DNA of 64,000 nt from Brachionus plicatilis (Eukaryota; Rotifera; Eurotatoria; Ploima; Brachionidae), in contig QEOQ01000242.1 in assembly GCA_010279815.1 (NCBI GenBank), forward strand, positions 422,475-486,474, in the 5' to 3' direction. Shown here in pieces: positions 45,846 to 58,200 of the stretch. Numbering within the stretch: position 1 is the stretch's first letter; every line of letters starts with the position of its first letter. Made by a program: the position numbers and the translations under genes. A model generated the notes under the pieces. That model was not told the origin of the DNA and did no database searches. It worked only from the letters and a program-made list of their open reading frames with translations.

Positions 45846-46731
45846 ATTCTCTTAAAAATTTGGAATATACAATTAAAGTACGGAATTACTGCGTAAAAAT
45901 TTTCACATATTAGGTAATTTTCTAAAATACCGAATATGTTACTGAGCAGAAAAAACAATTTATTTACCTTAATTAATTAAAAATTTCAAAACTGCAACAT
46001 TACTTATTTCGAGGCTGGAAATGATATTATTTAAATGCAATTGAAAAAATTTTTCGTTTTTAAACATTGATTAAGAACACCATCTAAATAAGATTTATTT
46101 GTTTTTGTTTTTTTTTTTCGTAACAAATTTTTTTAATTAAATAAACCTAAAACATTAACTATTTACTCAATTTAATAATAATAAACACATTTTTTTGTCC
46201 GTTCCATAACTCATTCCAAGAAAATTTGGTTCTACCCGGTTATGTTATCTGCTGATAACATATTTTGTTATCAAACTGGTCACCTTCGGTTTTGTTATCA
46301 TGCGGATAACAAAAAATGATATCAAGGAAAATATTTTAAATGATAACATAATATTCTAAATGATAACATAAAGTTTACAAAATTTTGAAACATCTGAAAT
46401 AGTAAAATTTGACTTTGACGTAAAATAAATGGAAGACCCCCGTGGCTTAAAATTGCATGTCCCGCGCTCATAAAAAAACTAGATTCATTTTTACAATTTT
46501 CAAATTTTTTTAATGATATGTTTTTAAAAAAAATTTTGTAATAATAACTAAATTTAACAAATGATAACTAAATTTCGTTAATTAAGTTTTTTGATATCAT
46601 TTTTTGTTATCCGCATGATAACAAAACCGGAGGTGACCAGTTTGATAACAAAATATGTTATCAAAGAAAAATTTTCCGCAGTAATTCCGTAAATCAGTAC
46701 TTAAATTGTATATTCCGTATTTTTAAGAGAA
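45846..46731. mobile_element. MITE upstream of copy A, split by another MITE
   Basis: Long inverted ends: ATTCTCTTAAAAATTTGGAA, then TATACAATTAAAGTACGGAA and TTACTGCG on the left (45846-45905), mirrored at 46675-46731. The interior is interrupted by the TGATAACA-type element at about 46240-46668. It begins only about 36 bp from the first codon of the copy A frame. Confidence 0.7.
46240..46668. mobile_element. Nested MITE with TGATAACA ends
   Basis: Inverted arms of about 75 bp, containing TGATAACATATTTTGTTATC, AAACTGGTCACCT and TTTTGTTATCATGCGGATAA (46255-46325 against 46590-46663). The interior repeats AATGATAACATAA. It lies inside the 45846-46731 element, so it is younger. Confidence 0.75.
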
Positions 46732-46817
46732 TTTTGTTCTGTATTATAGTATGATCTTTTAAATAAAACTATTAAACATAAATTAGTACATGTTCCATAG
46801 AAAAACATTCCGTAGCA

Positions 46818-47237
46818 GGCAAATTAAAGTTTGAGATCAAGATCAAAGGATCAATAATTAAAAGGTTTAAATATTTAATTGATTTTAATGAAAACCTCCT
46901 TTTAAAGAAAAAAACTTTGCTGTTTTAAAATTTATTATTTATTTAAAAATAAAATATAGAAAAATAAAACTATTTCAGTTTAAATGAATTGATATAATAG
47001 TTATAAATTTGAATTTGTGAATTAACTTAACCTAAATTATTAAAATTATTGTCTGTTTTTGTTAAATAAATTAGAAGTCAATCGTTTTGATGTTAATGAA
47101 CCATTATTAGACACAACATGTCTAGTAATGTTTATTATTTATTTTTTAAAAATTATTAAAATCATTAGATTAATTAAGTTTTAAAATTTTAAATGATCGC
47201 TTTGATCTTAAAATTTGATCTGAAACTTCAATTTGCC
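46818..47237. mobile_element. MITE, GGCAA-TTGAAGTTT family
   Basis: Ends GGCAAATTAAAGTTTGAGAT and inverted GGCAAATTGAAGTTTCAGAT; GATC-rich beyond. Flanks CCGTAGCA and CCGGAGGT match only partly. Same family as 12117-12493 and 61503-61884. Confidence 0.65.
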
Positions 47238-47876
47238 CCGGAGGTCACGTTATTTATTTTAAGCACTCGTTCCATTTCAGCATTCAGTTGCGTTCCATTT
47301 TTTAGAAAAAAGATTTTTAAAGATTTGACTTTAAAGTTAAAATTTTACAGTTCTTTTTAAAAATTTTATTTATTATATTTTTTGAATCCTGCTCCTCTAC
47401 TGATCTAATAATTGTTCCTTTTCTATCCTGGTGAATAATAAGGGAGGCTCTCATTTCTTTTTCCAGTATCTTTTTGAACAAAGGTTCAGATCTTACACAG
47501 AGATTACTGAATCGAGTTGATCATCTACACCTCAATTATTGCCCAGTGGAAACCGGTCTAATTTTAATACCAATGGTCAATTAACTAAGGTATTAATAAA
47601 TTGTCCGATTAATCTCTTAATTAAGTATCAACCAGAAAATCGATAATATTTGTAAAATTAATCACAAACGAAAAGAAATACAACTTGTTTTGCTTTCCAA
47701 AGCCACATGATGGTGGAGAATCAAATTTGTGGAATTAAAATTGATATTTAATTTATTCAATAATAAATGTTGAAAGAACTAAACCTTTTCAACCAAACCA
47801 ATATTCTTATGTTTTATTTTTTGAAAATAATGAACAATTTAAAATAAAAAAATTTTATCTTAAAATTTTATTTCTA

Positions 47877-49035
47877 CTACGCGTCATTTTTAATTGCAGA
47901 CCATTTTAGAAATTTACTATTTTTTGTCAAATAGTTTCGATACTTTTTTGACAATGGTTTGTTATAAAGACCGTTAAATATGAGAAATTCTTTGCTCTGA
48001 TGCGGCTGCGCTCCATACTCAAATTGATATTCACATAAAGCTTTTAATGGTCTAACTAAGTCTTCATATATCTTTTTTAAAAAATTCAATACAATTAATT
48101 ATACCAATTGTTATTTTGATCATACTTTTGGTTTTTCTTCAATTGTCGACAAAATTATTGATACTGTTTCTAGAGTAGATAAAAAAAACTCTCGTGGTTG
48201 AGTCCTTATAGTGTACTCACTTTTAAAATCAGTATCTATCTTTATCTGCAAGAAAAAATATTTATTAAAATTTATTGAACATGATTTTTAAAAATTGTAT
48301 AATAAAATAGATAAATAAAAATGAATGACAAAAAATATGAATAAGGCTCTCAAAATTTTCATGATTTTTTTATAAATTACTTGTTTTAGTTTATGGAGAT
48401 CATGGTTTGTGTAAAATATTCCGCTTGCCTGAGACCAAGTTCCGTCAATTAAAATAACATGAAAAATTTTTTCATCATCTACAAATTCCGGATTATATTC
48501 TCCTAATTTCTTTTCATTAGAATTGACCAGTTGCCTAAATTCTTCTAAATTAATGGCACTTTCGCTTGGAAAAATCACATAACTATTTTCATTATTGTAA
48601 ACTTTTTCAAGCTCTGGAAATTTGTGAACATTAAATTTTCTGCCTTTGAGAATTTTGAAGTTTGTTTCTTGCATACATTTTTCTAGTATACGAGTCGTTC
48701 TAAGAGGTCGTTTATCCTGTCAATTAAAATAAAATAAATTAAATTTTTTAAATTGTTTAAAAAATAGATATTACTTCAAATGGATGTTGAAATATCCAGA
48801 TTTTAATATGTTTTTCTAATTTAATTGTATCAGGAAGATATTGACACAAACACACATTTAGTGGTCGTCTTAATAAAGCCAAAATTAATGAGAATTTTAA
48901 GGAATTCAAAATAAGACGTTACTCGCAGTGAGAACAATAATCACGTTTTTCATCAAGTTCATTTAGTTCAACCTTCAATTGCTCAACCATGTTACACAAA
49001 AGACCAAAATGGTCATTTTCACTTGTTTCTCCCAT
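47877..49035 (-). CDS. DTWD2: tRNA-uridine aminocarboxypropyltransferase (DTW domain), five exons
   Basis: DTWD2 transfers the aminocarboxypropyl group of S-adenosylmethionine to a tRNA uridine (acp3U). Exons by splice signals: 49035-48923, 48868-48775, 48716-48381, 48245-48126 and 48071-47877. They total 858 bp, 285 aa; human is 298. The N-terminal zinc ribbon is split by intron 1 (YCSHCERPLNVCLC). WIFQHPFE and DKRPLRTTRIL are the SAM-domain start, YVIFPSESAINLEEFRQL follows, and the signature is LIDGTWSQASGIFY (the DTW motif as DGTW). TIRTQPREFFLSTLETVSII and EDLVRPLKALCEYQFEYGAQ complete the family pattern. All introns are about 50-60 bp. The frame is intact. Confidence 0.92.
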
Positions 49036-49955
49036 TTTGAACTTGGATGAGAGAATTTTTAGATTAATTTAATAAAATAAAAAAATTTATATCTTATAAT
49101 TAATTAAAATATTTCAATAAAGTGCATTTTTATATTAACTTTTTATTAAATATTTAAAAAGCTTGAGAAATTACCAAAAAATTAAGGTAAAATACAAAAA
49201 AATACAAAAAAATACATAATTTAATTCTCGATAATCTTATAGTTATTTATTTATTTATTTATTTTTATTTATTTAGATAATCTTATAGTCATGTTCGTAT
49301 AAAGTGCATTTTATTTTGACTAGATTCGATAAATAATTTGTATTTTATAATGAAATAAAAAAAAAATAACATCAAATTAAAAATAATTGTCTTAATTAAA
49401 GAGATTTTTGTTTAAAATAAACTTACTAATAATTATAAATGTATTTAGCATTCGTCGCTCGTTGTAATCTAAGTCAACTATCAGAAAATTTATTTAATAG
49501 AATTGATTACTTAAAGTTAAAAATTAATTCTAAATTTTCATTTTGTTACAATTTGTCAATTTTTGACACCTTTCGAATTAGTCACATCAGATGCATAGTT
49601 ACGATCGAGGTGACTAAAATGAGCGGCAACTTTGTTTTAATACTATGTATACGAGACTACTAACGAGTTTTTTTAATTTTGTGCAAATCGATAAAATAAT
49701 CTTATAAATTGTGGCATTTTAAAAAATGGAATTTAAAATAACTTTCAAAATATCAGACAATTTTAACGATTTTTAAAAATCAAAATTTAATTCTTGATTT
49801 TAAAACATAGTTAGTTTTAAAAAAAGCCTTTATTTGAATCATTTAAAATCTTAATTATTACATTTATCTATTAAAAATTTGTTTGGTTTTTTATTTTATT
49901 TGGAAAAATAAATGAGAAATTATTTTAAGTAAATACTCAATATCATTATATTTTC
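49036..49955. other. Intergenic with (TTTA)n microsatellite
   Basis: A TTTA/TTAT repeat lies at about 49237-49275. The open frame at 49439-49663 has no family match and AT-biased codons; I do not call it a gene. Confidence 0.4.
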
Positions 49956-50869
49956 GGGGTATTATTAATCGATCTCTTACATTACTTAAACGATCACTTA
50001 ACAAAATATATTATTTTATTTTTTCTATCTATAATTTTATTTATTCGATTAATATGATTAATTAACTGTCTCTAAAAATAAATATTTATGTATCCTGAGT
50101 TTTTTTGTCACTAAATTTACTGAAGATGAGAATGATTATGATGAATATAGCTCTTAACTTAATTAATGAACAGTTGAAATTATCTCTTGATTTAATTTAT
50201 TTATCTCATGTGAGAGTTTTTTTTTGTGGATATTTGAAGATGATCTAAAGTGATCTAAGTTTTTTCAAAGTATTGAAATGTCTGATAGTGAGTATCGAGT
50301 AGTTAATGACTATGTACCTTCTGAATCAGAATCTGAAGACGAGGTTTAAGAATCCAATAAAAAGAAAAGAACCAGGAAGAACTGGATCTATGAGAGAACA
50401 TTCGACGATCAAGAAGCATCCAAAGACTGGTTAGATTGCCAACACTGGGCATGGTATTAACAAAGAGACCAAGGAATATATAGAGGATTTACTAGAAAAA
50501 GGTGTTCAATTACCGCTTGTCCTTCTAAATAACATCGAGGAGGAAATAGAAAAAAAAAAAAGAAAATATCAATACCGATTTACAAGTTCCAACTGAGAAG
50601 CAATTGTATAACTACCTAGCTCAGTATCGTAAACGTAAACTTATAAGATATTATTTTATTTGAAATTTTTTGAAATTTTTTATGATTCTTTTTTTTTTAA
50701 ATCAATTTAATAAATAAAAATAAGAGATAATTTAAGTAAAATTAGTTGCTGTTTTATTTAATTTAGGAGACAGATTAACAAATATAAGTTAAGGGTATTT
50801 AGTAAAATAAGAGATAGAAAAATATTAGTGATCGATTAAGTAATTTTAGAGATCGATTAAATACCTTCC
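49956..50869 (+). mobile_element. Mutator-like (MULE) element with 9-bp TSD
   Basis: The 9-bp TATATTTTC directly repeats at 49947-49955 and 50870-50878. Inside lie TIRs of about 45 bp: GGGGTATTATTAATCGATCT and inverted GGAAGGTATTTAATCGATCT, continuing with matching ATTACTTAA-CGATCACT. A 9-bp duplication is the Mutator length. The interior (about 50278-50645, plus strand) encodes broken MULE-like pieces: MSDSEYRVVNDYVPSESESE, NWIYERTFDDQEASKDWLDC, a stop, then GINKETKEYIEDLLEKGVQL and PTEKQLYNYLAQYRKRK. The catalytic region is missing. Confidence 0.8.
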
Positions 50870-50957
50870 TATATTTTCTGAGGTTGTTGGATCTCATTTC
50901 AATTTGATCTTTTCAATTCAGAAAATTTTAATTAAATTATTTACTGTTAAGAGATAC

Positions 50958-51052
50958 TTTTAGTTCTGTAAAATGCTTAATTTTAAACTGTTTAATGCAG
51001 CAAAATAAGTCTGCAAAATATTCTGTAATTTTTTGCAATTTACAGAACTAAA
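50958..51052. repeat. Short inverted repeat
   Basis: TTTAGTTCTGTAAA pairs with TTTACAGAACTAAA about 95 bp apart, enclosing AAAATAAGTCTGCAAAATA. Possibly a tiny MITE. Confidence 0.5.
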
Positions 51053-51954
51053 TTATTTATTTCAGTTAAAAAAATTATTCAAGTTTTTCTGAATTGCAAC
51101 GATCGAATTGAAAAAAACTTTCCAATCCCATATTTTCTTAATTTCTTATTAAATAAAAATTCTATTTTATTCTAAGAAATTAAATCCTAGTTTAAAAGTA
51201 TTCGGGTACAGTCCCATAATCCCAGTACCAAGACTAAAATGTTCTGGTAGCGATATCATGATTTCATGATTTTTGTTTCATCTGCCAATTCAGGCCAAGT
51301 CAAGGCTTGTACATCTTAAATTTTTTCATTTGTTTTTGGACCGGGCTAAAGCTCCTTCAAAATTTGAAAAAGATAAAAATTCAAAAATAAGGCTGAATAT
51401 TACCAGTTCTATAGAAAAAAAAGGCTCTAAAAATCGTTTCCTGTAAATTAAAGAGAATCAATTAAATTGAAAAAAAAAATTTTTCTCTGATATTTGAAAG
51501 AAATTGGCCCTTGATAAAACTTTATACATCATCATTTTATAAATTATTTTTGTCAATTTTTTAATTTTATTAATCGATTGTCAACGCTAATTTATAATTG
51601 TCTATAGTTTTTAGATAAAATTCTTAGGCGAGATATTGAAAAAAAAATTAATTTTTATTCTAAAAATGTGCTTTTCTTTTGTAAATTGCTTTAAATACAA
51701 TTATTAAGCTAATTTTTAATTTAAATTTTTTTATTTGTTTAGTATGTATTTTTTATTTAAAAATAAAATTTAATTTATTCATTTAGATAATTTAAACAAA
51801 AGCGGGAATTTTTTGGAAATGTAAATAAGGAATGATCTGGTTATAATATTAGAAAACCAGATCCAGTTTCATTTAACTCCGGAAGGAGCCAACCGCAGTC
51901 TACCTTATTAAAATAAAAAAAGGAAAATTTATTTTTTAATTTATTATCTTTAAT

Positions 51955-52518
51955 GGGTAAGGATTAAAATACCATAAAAAGAGTGAATCAAAAAATAGAA
52001 CACATATAAATAAAAAATGCTAATCAAAATTCTAAAAAGATTAACCAACACATAAATTTTTTGTATAACAATTGAAAAAGATTAAAAACCATAAAAACTA
52101 AATTTTTTTTTTTTCTGTTACCAACACATAATTGAAACAAAGATAACTATATAAAGTACATATGTAAGGATAGATATAGTGTCCAAATAAACACAGAATG
52201 TATGTGTCCCGATTGAACAGACTGCAGTTGTTCTAACTTTTTAGATAAGGCAGTATGTACACATTTAATAGCATGTTGTATGGTAGAATCAATAACTTTT
52301 TATTTGAATGAAATTTAGAATAACTTATGTGTTACTAACACTTATATCAAATAAAAGACTTAATTTTTTTTTTTATAAATTAATTTTATGTGTTTGTAAC
52401 ATTTTATTAGAATCATTTTATGTGGTTGTAATCTTTTTTGATAAATAAATATAAGTTTATGTGTCGTTCACATTATTTATGTTTTTAATCCTTTTTTATG
52501 GTATTTTAATCCTCACTC
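51955..52518. mobile_element. MITE with 9-bp TSD
   Basis: ATCTTTAAT repeats directly at 51946-51954 and 52519-52527. The TIRs are GGGTAAGGATTAAAATACC and, inverted, GAGTGAGGATTAAAATACC, both followed by ATAAAAA. Subterminal copies of AAAAGATTAA and ACACATAA motifs lie inside both ends. No coding capacity; the 9-bp duplication suggests a Mutator-type partner. Confidence 0.85.
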
Positions 52519-52941
52519 ATCTTTAATCCATAAAAAGCTAAATTATTTGATAATATTAATATTTTACTTAGAATTTTTTGACAAAAAAGTCCCCTATTGC
52601 TATCCATTTTGAATTAAAGTAAGCATTAGTAGATGAGTTTCTTTAGAGAAAAACGATGACTCTAAAAACCAAAACTTTTAACTGTCTAATTTAAAACACA
52701 CGATTAAAATTCATAATAATAATGTTTGGTAATTTTTGTCTATAAAAATAACAACAAGCAATAAAAAGTGTTGACTAAATACTTCTAGATATGATGATAA
52801 ATAAATTTCATTTGAATTAATTTTTATAAAGTATTTGAAAAATGATTCATAAATTTATGCTTAGAGAAAAAGATTTAAATAATTCAAATTTTATTCAGTT
52901 TTTCAAGCATTTAAAAATCAAATTTTGAAGTCTAAATAAAA

Positions 52942-55285
52942 ATGTCAGATGAATACTGCGTATACATTCCAAAGCCAGGGAAAGTGTTCATTTTTGCAAA
53001 TGGATATTTTAATCGTAATTCCAAAGTGGAAGATCTACCAAATATTCACAATGACATTGAATTGATTGAAAAAACTTTTGCCAATCTTGGTTATGATATT
53101 CAAAAAAAAATTGAAGCCTCTTCAAAAGAAATAGAAGAACATTTGACAGAAATTAAATCTACTGATTTTTCAAATTATTCATGTGTTATTATTTTTATTG
53201 ATTCGAATGGTGATTTAGACAAGATTTACGGGAATGATGGAAAAATGGTTTTTGTTAGGAGATTTTTTGAGTCATTTAAGCAAAATCAAACTCTTCGAGA
53301 TAGATCAAAATTATTTTTCATTGATGTTAGTGGTGGAGAAAATACAAAAAAAAGTGAAACATTGGCATGTGGAAATTTTTTTTCGAAATCACAAGCGAAT
53401 CAAGAAAAAAATATTTTAAATCGATATGAAACAGCAGAAGATTTAAATTCTTCTGTTAATTTTTTATTTATATATTATTTTAAAGGATTTCAATACCTAC
53501 ATAACAGATGTAATCAAGTAAATAAAAGAAACGAGGAAACTGAACAGATTCTTCAGACAATAAAAAATTTAATCTTAATTGAAGGTAACAATGTGAAAGA
53601 AGATTCAAATGCTGTGATGATGTATCAATTCATAGAAAATTAAAAAATAAGACAAAACTCATAGAAATAGGAAAAATATTCAATTATGATAGAAAGTGAT
53701 AAAAAAATATTTAGGGAAAATATTTTCCAAAACTCTACTTAAAATGAAAATTAAAATTGAAAAAGATTAATTTTAGAGGTAAATTATTTTGTTCTATTTT
53801 TTATGGTTTTTTTTTTGAAATAACTTTATATTAAAAAATTTACAACAAAAAACAAAATTTTATCAAATTTTTTTAATTTAAAGCTGTATTTTTAAGCAAA
53901 TTTTAAATTTACTTACAGCGATAATGACTTTTTAAATTAATTAATTTAATAAAATTATGTTTTTTTTAGCATTTTTTAATATAGTTGTTTCAAAATTTTT
54001 ATGAGAAAAATTATTTAAAAATAAAACAAAAAATTTATCCCAAAAATTAACATATTTTTAATTGAAATTTTAAATATTTTGTCAATTTTTTATCTATTAA
54101 ATATTACGAGAGGTTGTTATTATGAAAAAAAATTCTATGACAAATTTTTCTACGAATTATCCTTTCAATATTTTCCATTAAAAATTTTCTTTGAATATAT
54201 TTCTATGATATAATTATTCTATGTGAAAAAAATTCTATGAATTGAACGTTAACTGAATGTTTTTCAAAATTTTTTATTTTTTAGATTCAAATGAAGTTAA
54301 AAAGCAATCTGAAAAAAACACAAGTAAATACTACATTATATAGAATTCTTTTCAAGGATTTTTCTTAATTAAATTTGTAGGCAATCTGTATCAAAATACC
54401 ATAAAAGCATGTACCAGTACACTAAGAGGTCATACGGATTCGGTAAATTGTCTTGAACTCATAGACCAATACACACTAGCTAGTGGAAGTTGTGATACTA
54501 CCATAAAACTTTGGAATTTAAAAGATAAAACTTGCATTAATTCTTTTGAAGAACATACTAATTCGATTTTCTGTCTTCAATTAATAGACAAAAATACTCT
54601 TGCTAGTGGAAGCAACAACGAAACCATCAAATTTTGGAATTTAAAAAACAGCACTTGCAAAAACATGATAGAAAGCGGAACAATTTTGGTAAGGTGTTTT
54701 CAACTCATAGATAAAAATACACTGGCAATTGGAACTGAAGATTTTACCATAGAAATTATGAATTTAAAAAATAGCACCTGCATTTACACACTTGATGCCC
54801 ATAAGGATTCAGTTCGGTGTCTACAGCTAATTGACAAAGATACTCTTGCAAGCGGGAGTTGCGATGCCAACATAAAAATTTGGAATCTTAGAAACAACAC
54901 TTGCATTGGAACCCTCAAAGGCCATATATATTCGGTATGGTGTCTTGAACTTATTGATACTAATACACTTGCTAGTGGAAGTGATGACTTTACAATCAAA
55001 ATTTGGAATTTGAAAAATTACAACTGTATTAACACCCTTATAGGCCATACGCATTCAGTTTGGTGTCTTCAACTGATTGACAACAATACTCTTGCCAGTG
55101 GGAGTAGTGACACTAAAATAAAAATTTGGAACCTTAAAAATAACACCTGCATTGACACACTTGAAGGCCACCAGGATTCAGTTTGTTGCTTTAAACTCTT
55201 GGACAATAGGACACTTGCTAGTGGGAGTGACGATAATACCATCAAAATTTGGAATTTAATTAGTGACCAGAATTTGAACACTTGA
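52942..55285 (+). CDS. Pseudocaspase-WD40 fusion protein, three exons
   Basis: Exons 52942-53584 (GAAG|GTAACA), 54285-54323 (TTTTTTAG|ATTC ... ACAA|GTAAAT) and 54381-55285 (AATTTGTAG|GCAAT) keep one frame: 1587 bp, 528 aa. Residues 13-135 match the caspase (C14) fold: GKVFIFANGYF, NDIELIEKTFANLGYDI, CVIIFIDSNGDLDKIYGNDG and LRDRSKLFFIDVSGGE. In active caspases these last blocks read SHG and QACRG; here His is N89 and Cys is S130, so the protease should be inactive. A weak p10-like part follows (residues about 155-185). Residues about 238-528 are seven 40-residue WD repeats (pattern TLASGSDDxTIKIWNLKN), one full propeller. The WD frame has no Met until its third repeat, which supports splicing to the upstream exons. 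No CARD, NB-ARC, signal peptide or TM segment. Likely a cytosolic scaffold or receptor; function inferred only. Confidence 0.8.
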
Positions 55286-58200
55286 AGGCTGTGCATTTTT
55301 TAAAAAGAGTTTTTTTTAAAGTTTTTTATTTTCTCAATCAATTCTTCTTTTTCTATAATGAATTTTTTCAAGAATGATATTTTAAACTTAATAAACATTT
55401 TTTAGTTTGAATAAAAAAATCTAAAGTTGCTGAAACGTTTCTAATTTAGTTTAAAAAAAACACGAATCTTAAAAATTTTTACTAAAAAATTTTAACAAAA
55501 TTTCTATTTCAAGTCTACGGTTATAGCCAAGTGTACCATATTAAATTAAAGTATTACTGAAAAATATCTACCTACACTCAAAACCTCAAATTCAATCGAT
55601 TTCGCCTGCGGAAAAAAACAAAACTATTGTTGTTAGAGCTTTATTTACACAATCAATTTTATTCATTTTTATTTACTTTAAAATTGTAAAACAAATAATT
55701 AATAACAAACAATTTTTCATTTTCATTTTTTTTATTAATTTTAATTTAAAATTTCTTTTGATTGCAAAAAGTTTACAGTTTTTTGCGCATTTCATAAGAA
55801 GTCTTGCTAAATTTTCTGCGCTACCGCATTAAGCCATACCGTATTCCCTTGTTCAATATTGCAGCGTCCTAAACTCAAACAAAGCTTAACTTACCAAAAC
55901 ATTCTTAACTTACACCACCTTACATTAAAATCAAGCTCTTTAAGTTTAATGCGACATGAAGACTTGAGATTTTTTTGAAAATTAAAAATTATTTCATTGA
56001 ATTTTAAATTTGATCAAGACCTATAAATTGAATTCAAAGAAAAATTGGAAAAATGATCATTTTATTTTTAATTTTTGGAAAAAATCTCAAGCTTTAATAC
56101 CGCATTAAAAATAAAAAACTTGACTTAAATGCGGACTCATGCCTTAAAATTAATCTTTGGAGCATGTGGTGTAAGTTAAGAATGTTTTAACATGGACAAG
56201 ATAATGTTTGTTGCATTCACTAAAAATTCGTTTGGGTTTAGGAGGCTGCAATATTGGATTTAACAAGGGAATACAGAAATTAAGAATTAAAAATAAATAA
56301 AATTAAATATTATTGATAAATTGAATGGGTCAAAATTTGCTCTAAAATTCAACGCATAGACGTGAAAATAGTATCAAAAAAATGCTAAGATCATGAAGAT
56401 TTTTTTTTCAAATAAGTGACGTAAAATAAAAATTCAATTATAATTGCAACCTGGGCATTTTTAGAATTTATAGAAAAATCATCCGGTTTTTTTTTATCTC
56501 TAAAAAAATAAAAATATCATCACGTTTTTTTCAGAAATATAAAATAAGAAAAAAAATTAAGACTATTATAATTTATTCAATAAAAAAAAATTCGTAATAT
56601 AATAAAAATTTAAATTCATTAGAAAAATTTACTTCTCCTAATAGTTAGGATTACTTGAATATCTGTCCAGAAATCCAGGCTTTTCTTTGATCTTCTTCAG
56701 TTCTAATTTTTCTGATCAAACTTGCTTTTGCTGATTCCTGTTAATTCACATGAAATATTAGGAATATTTTGTTCGGGTAATTCAAAATCTTCTTCTCCTT
56801 CAATTTCAACAGATGAGGCGATGTTTTGTCTTTAAAAACCAAAGCAAGAGTTTCATTTAAAAATCTAGCTAAGAAAATAAGATAACTTTTTAAAATAAGA
56901 AAACGGGATGCTTTTTATTATTTTAATAACGGGAAAATTTTCATCAGGCTAATTTATCGGGATAAAAAAACGGAATGAATTTACTATTTACCCACTTTTA
57001 GTCCATTTTAGTTTTTGTTAGTTTCAAAATTGAAAAACAAAATATGTTTTTTTTTTATATTTACAGAATCTGTTTACTATTTGATGTAACTAAGTTATTT
57101 TACAATTATTAATGAAATCAATTTCCTATTTTTGCTATTGTGTTTTATAAAATTTTATTTGAATTTTTTTAGTAAACTTAATCTTTAGTGATACTAAAGA
57201 GACCTATGATGTACGGTAAATTAAAGGTGATTGGAATCAATCTCGAAAGTTTAAAATCTCTAACAATGACTTTGAATAAATTCAAATTCATTATTCGCCC
57301 TAGAATATCGCCACAAGTAAAACAATAAAAAATTTCGATAAGTCAAAAAAGAAAAATATACTTAAATTAAACATTTTCTAATTGATTAATTTTTTTAAGA
57401 ACTTCACACATTCCATTCGTTTATTTTTATTTATCTATTAGAAGTCTAAGTCCCATAAGCAAACGAAATATGATTTTTATATATAAAAAGGGTAGAAATA
57501 TTTTTAATAGATAATTAAATGTATGTTTTACAATAAAGTAAAAAAATCATTTTCTTATATGTGTCACGCCAACAAATGGGTGACACAAGCAAGGATAAAT
57601 AAAAGAATATTTTATTTCACTTGCCAGTGAGTCCAGGTAGAATATAATTCTCCTCCTGGTAGCTGGCTTGTTCATTTATTTATAATAAAAGATTAAACAA
57701 ATAAATAAAGTTTTCACAATCAACTTTCAATATTTAAAAACGACATCTTTAAAATATAATAAAGTTACTTTGTTTTCCAAGATATTATATTTATAAAAAG
57801 AAGTTATACCATGAGTATGACATATGCATAAAAATTTATGAATTCAATTTAATTTTAATTTTATTAAAAAGCCTGAGATGGCGAAAGCCCAAAGGTAAAA
57901 ACATGAAAAAAATAAGTTCATTCGGCTTTTTCATAACATTTAACAATTCGCTTAATATAAAAATTTTTTTTAGCTGCCTAGTTAATTCATTACCCTTGTT
58001 CTAAAATATTCATTTGAATTTAACCTCAATTCTTTCATAACATGCTGAGAAAAGAACTTAATAATGAAATTTTAATTTTTTCTTCACTTACAGATAATAA
58101 TAAACTTTTAATTTTAAAATTTTTCTGTTTTTGAGATTCTTTGCTTTTCGAGATTATTATGTGTTAAATTAAAAAAAGTGATCAAATCAATTTTATATCC

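Noticed and set aside
49439..49663. 74-aa plus-strand frame
   Set aside because: No recognisable motif, no homologue that I know, and no flanking exon signals that extend it.
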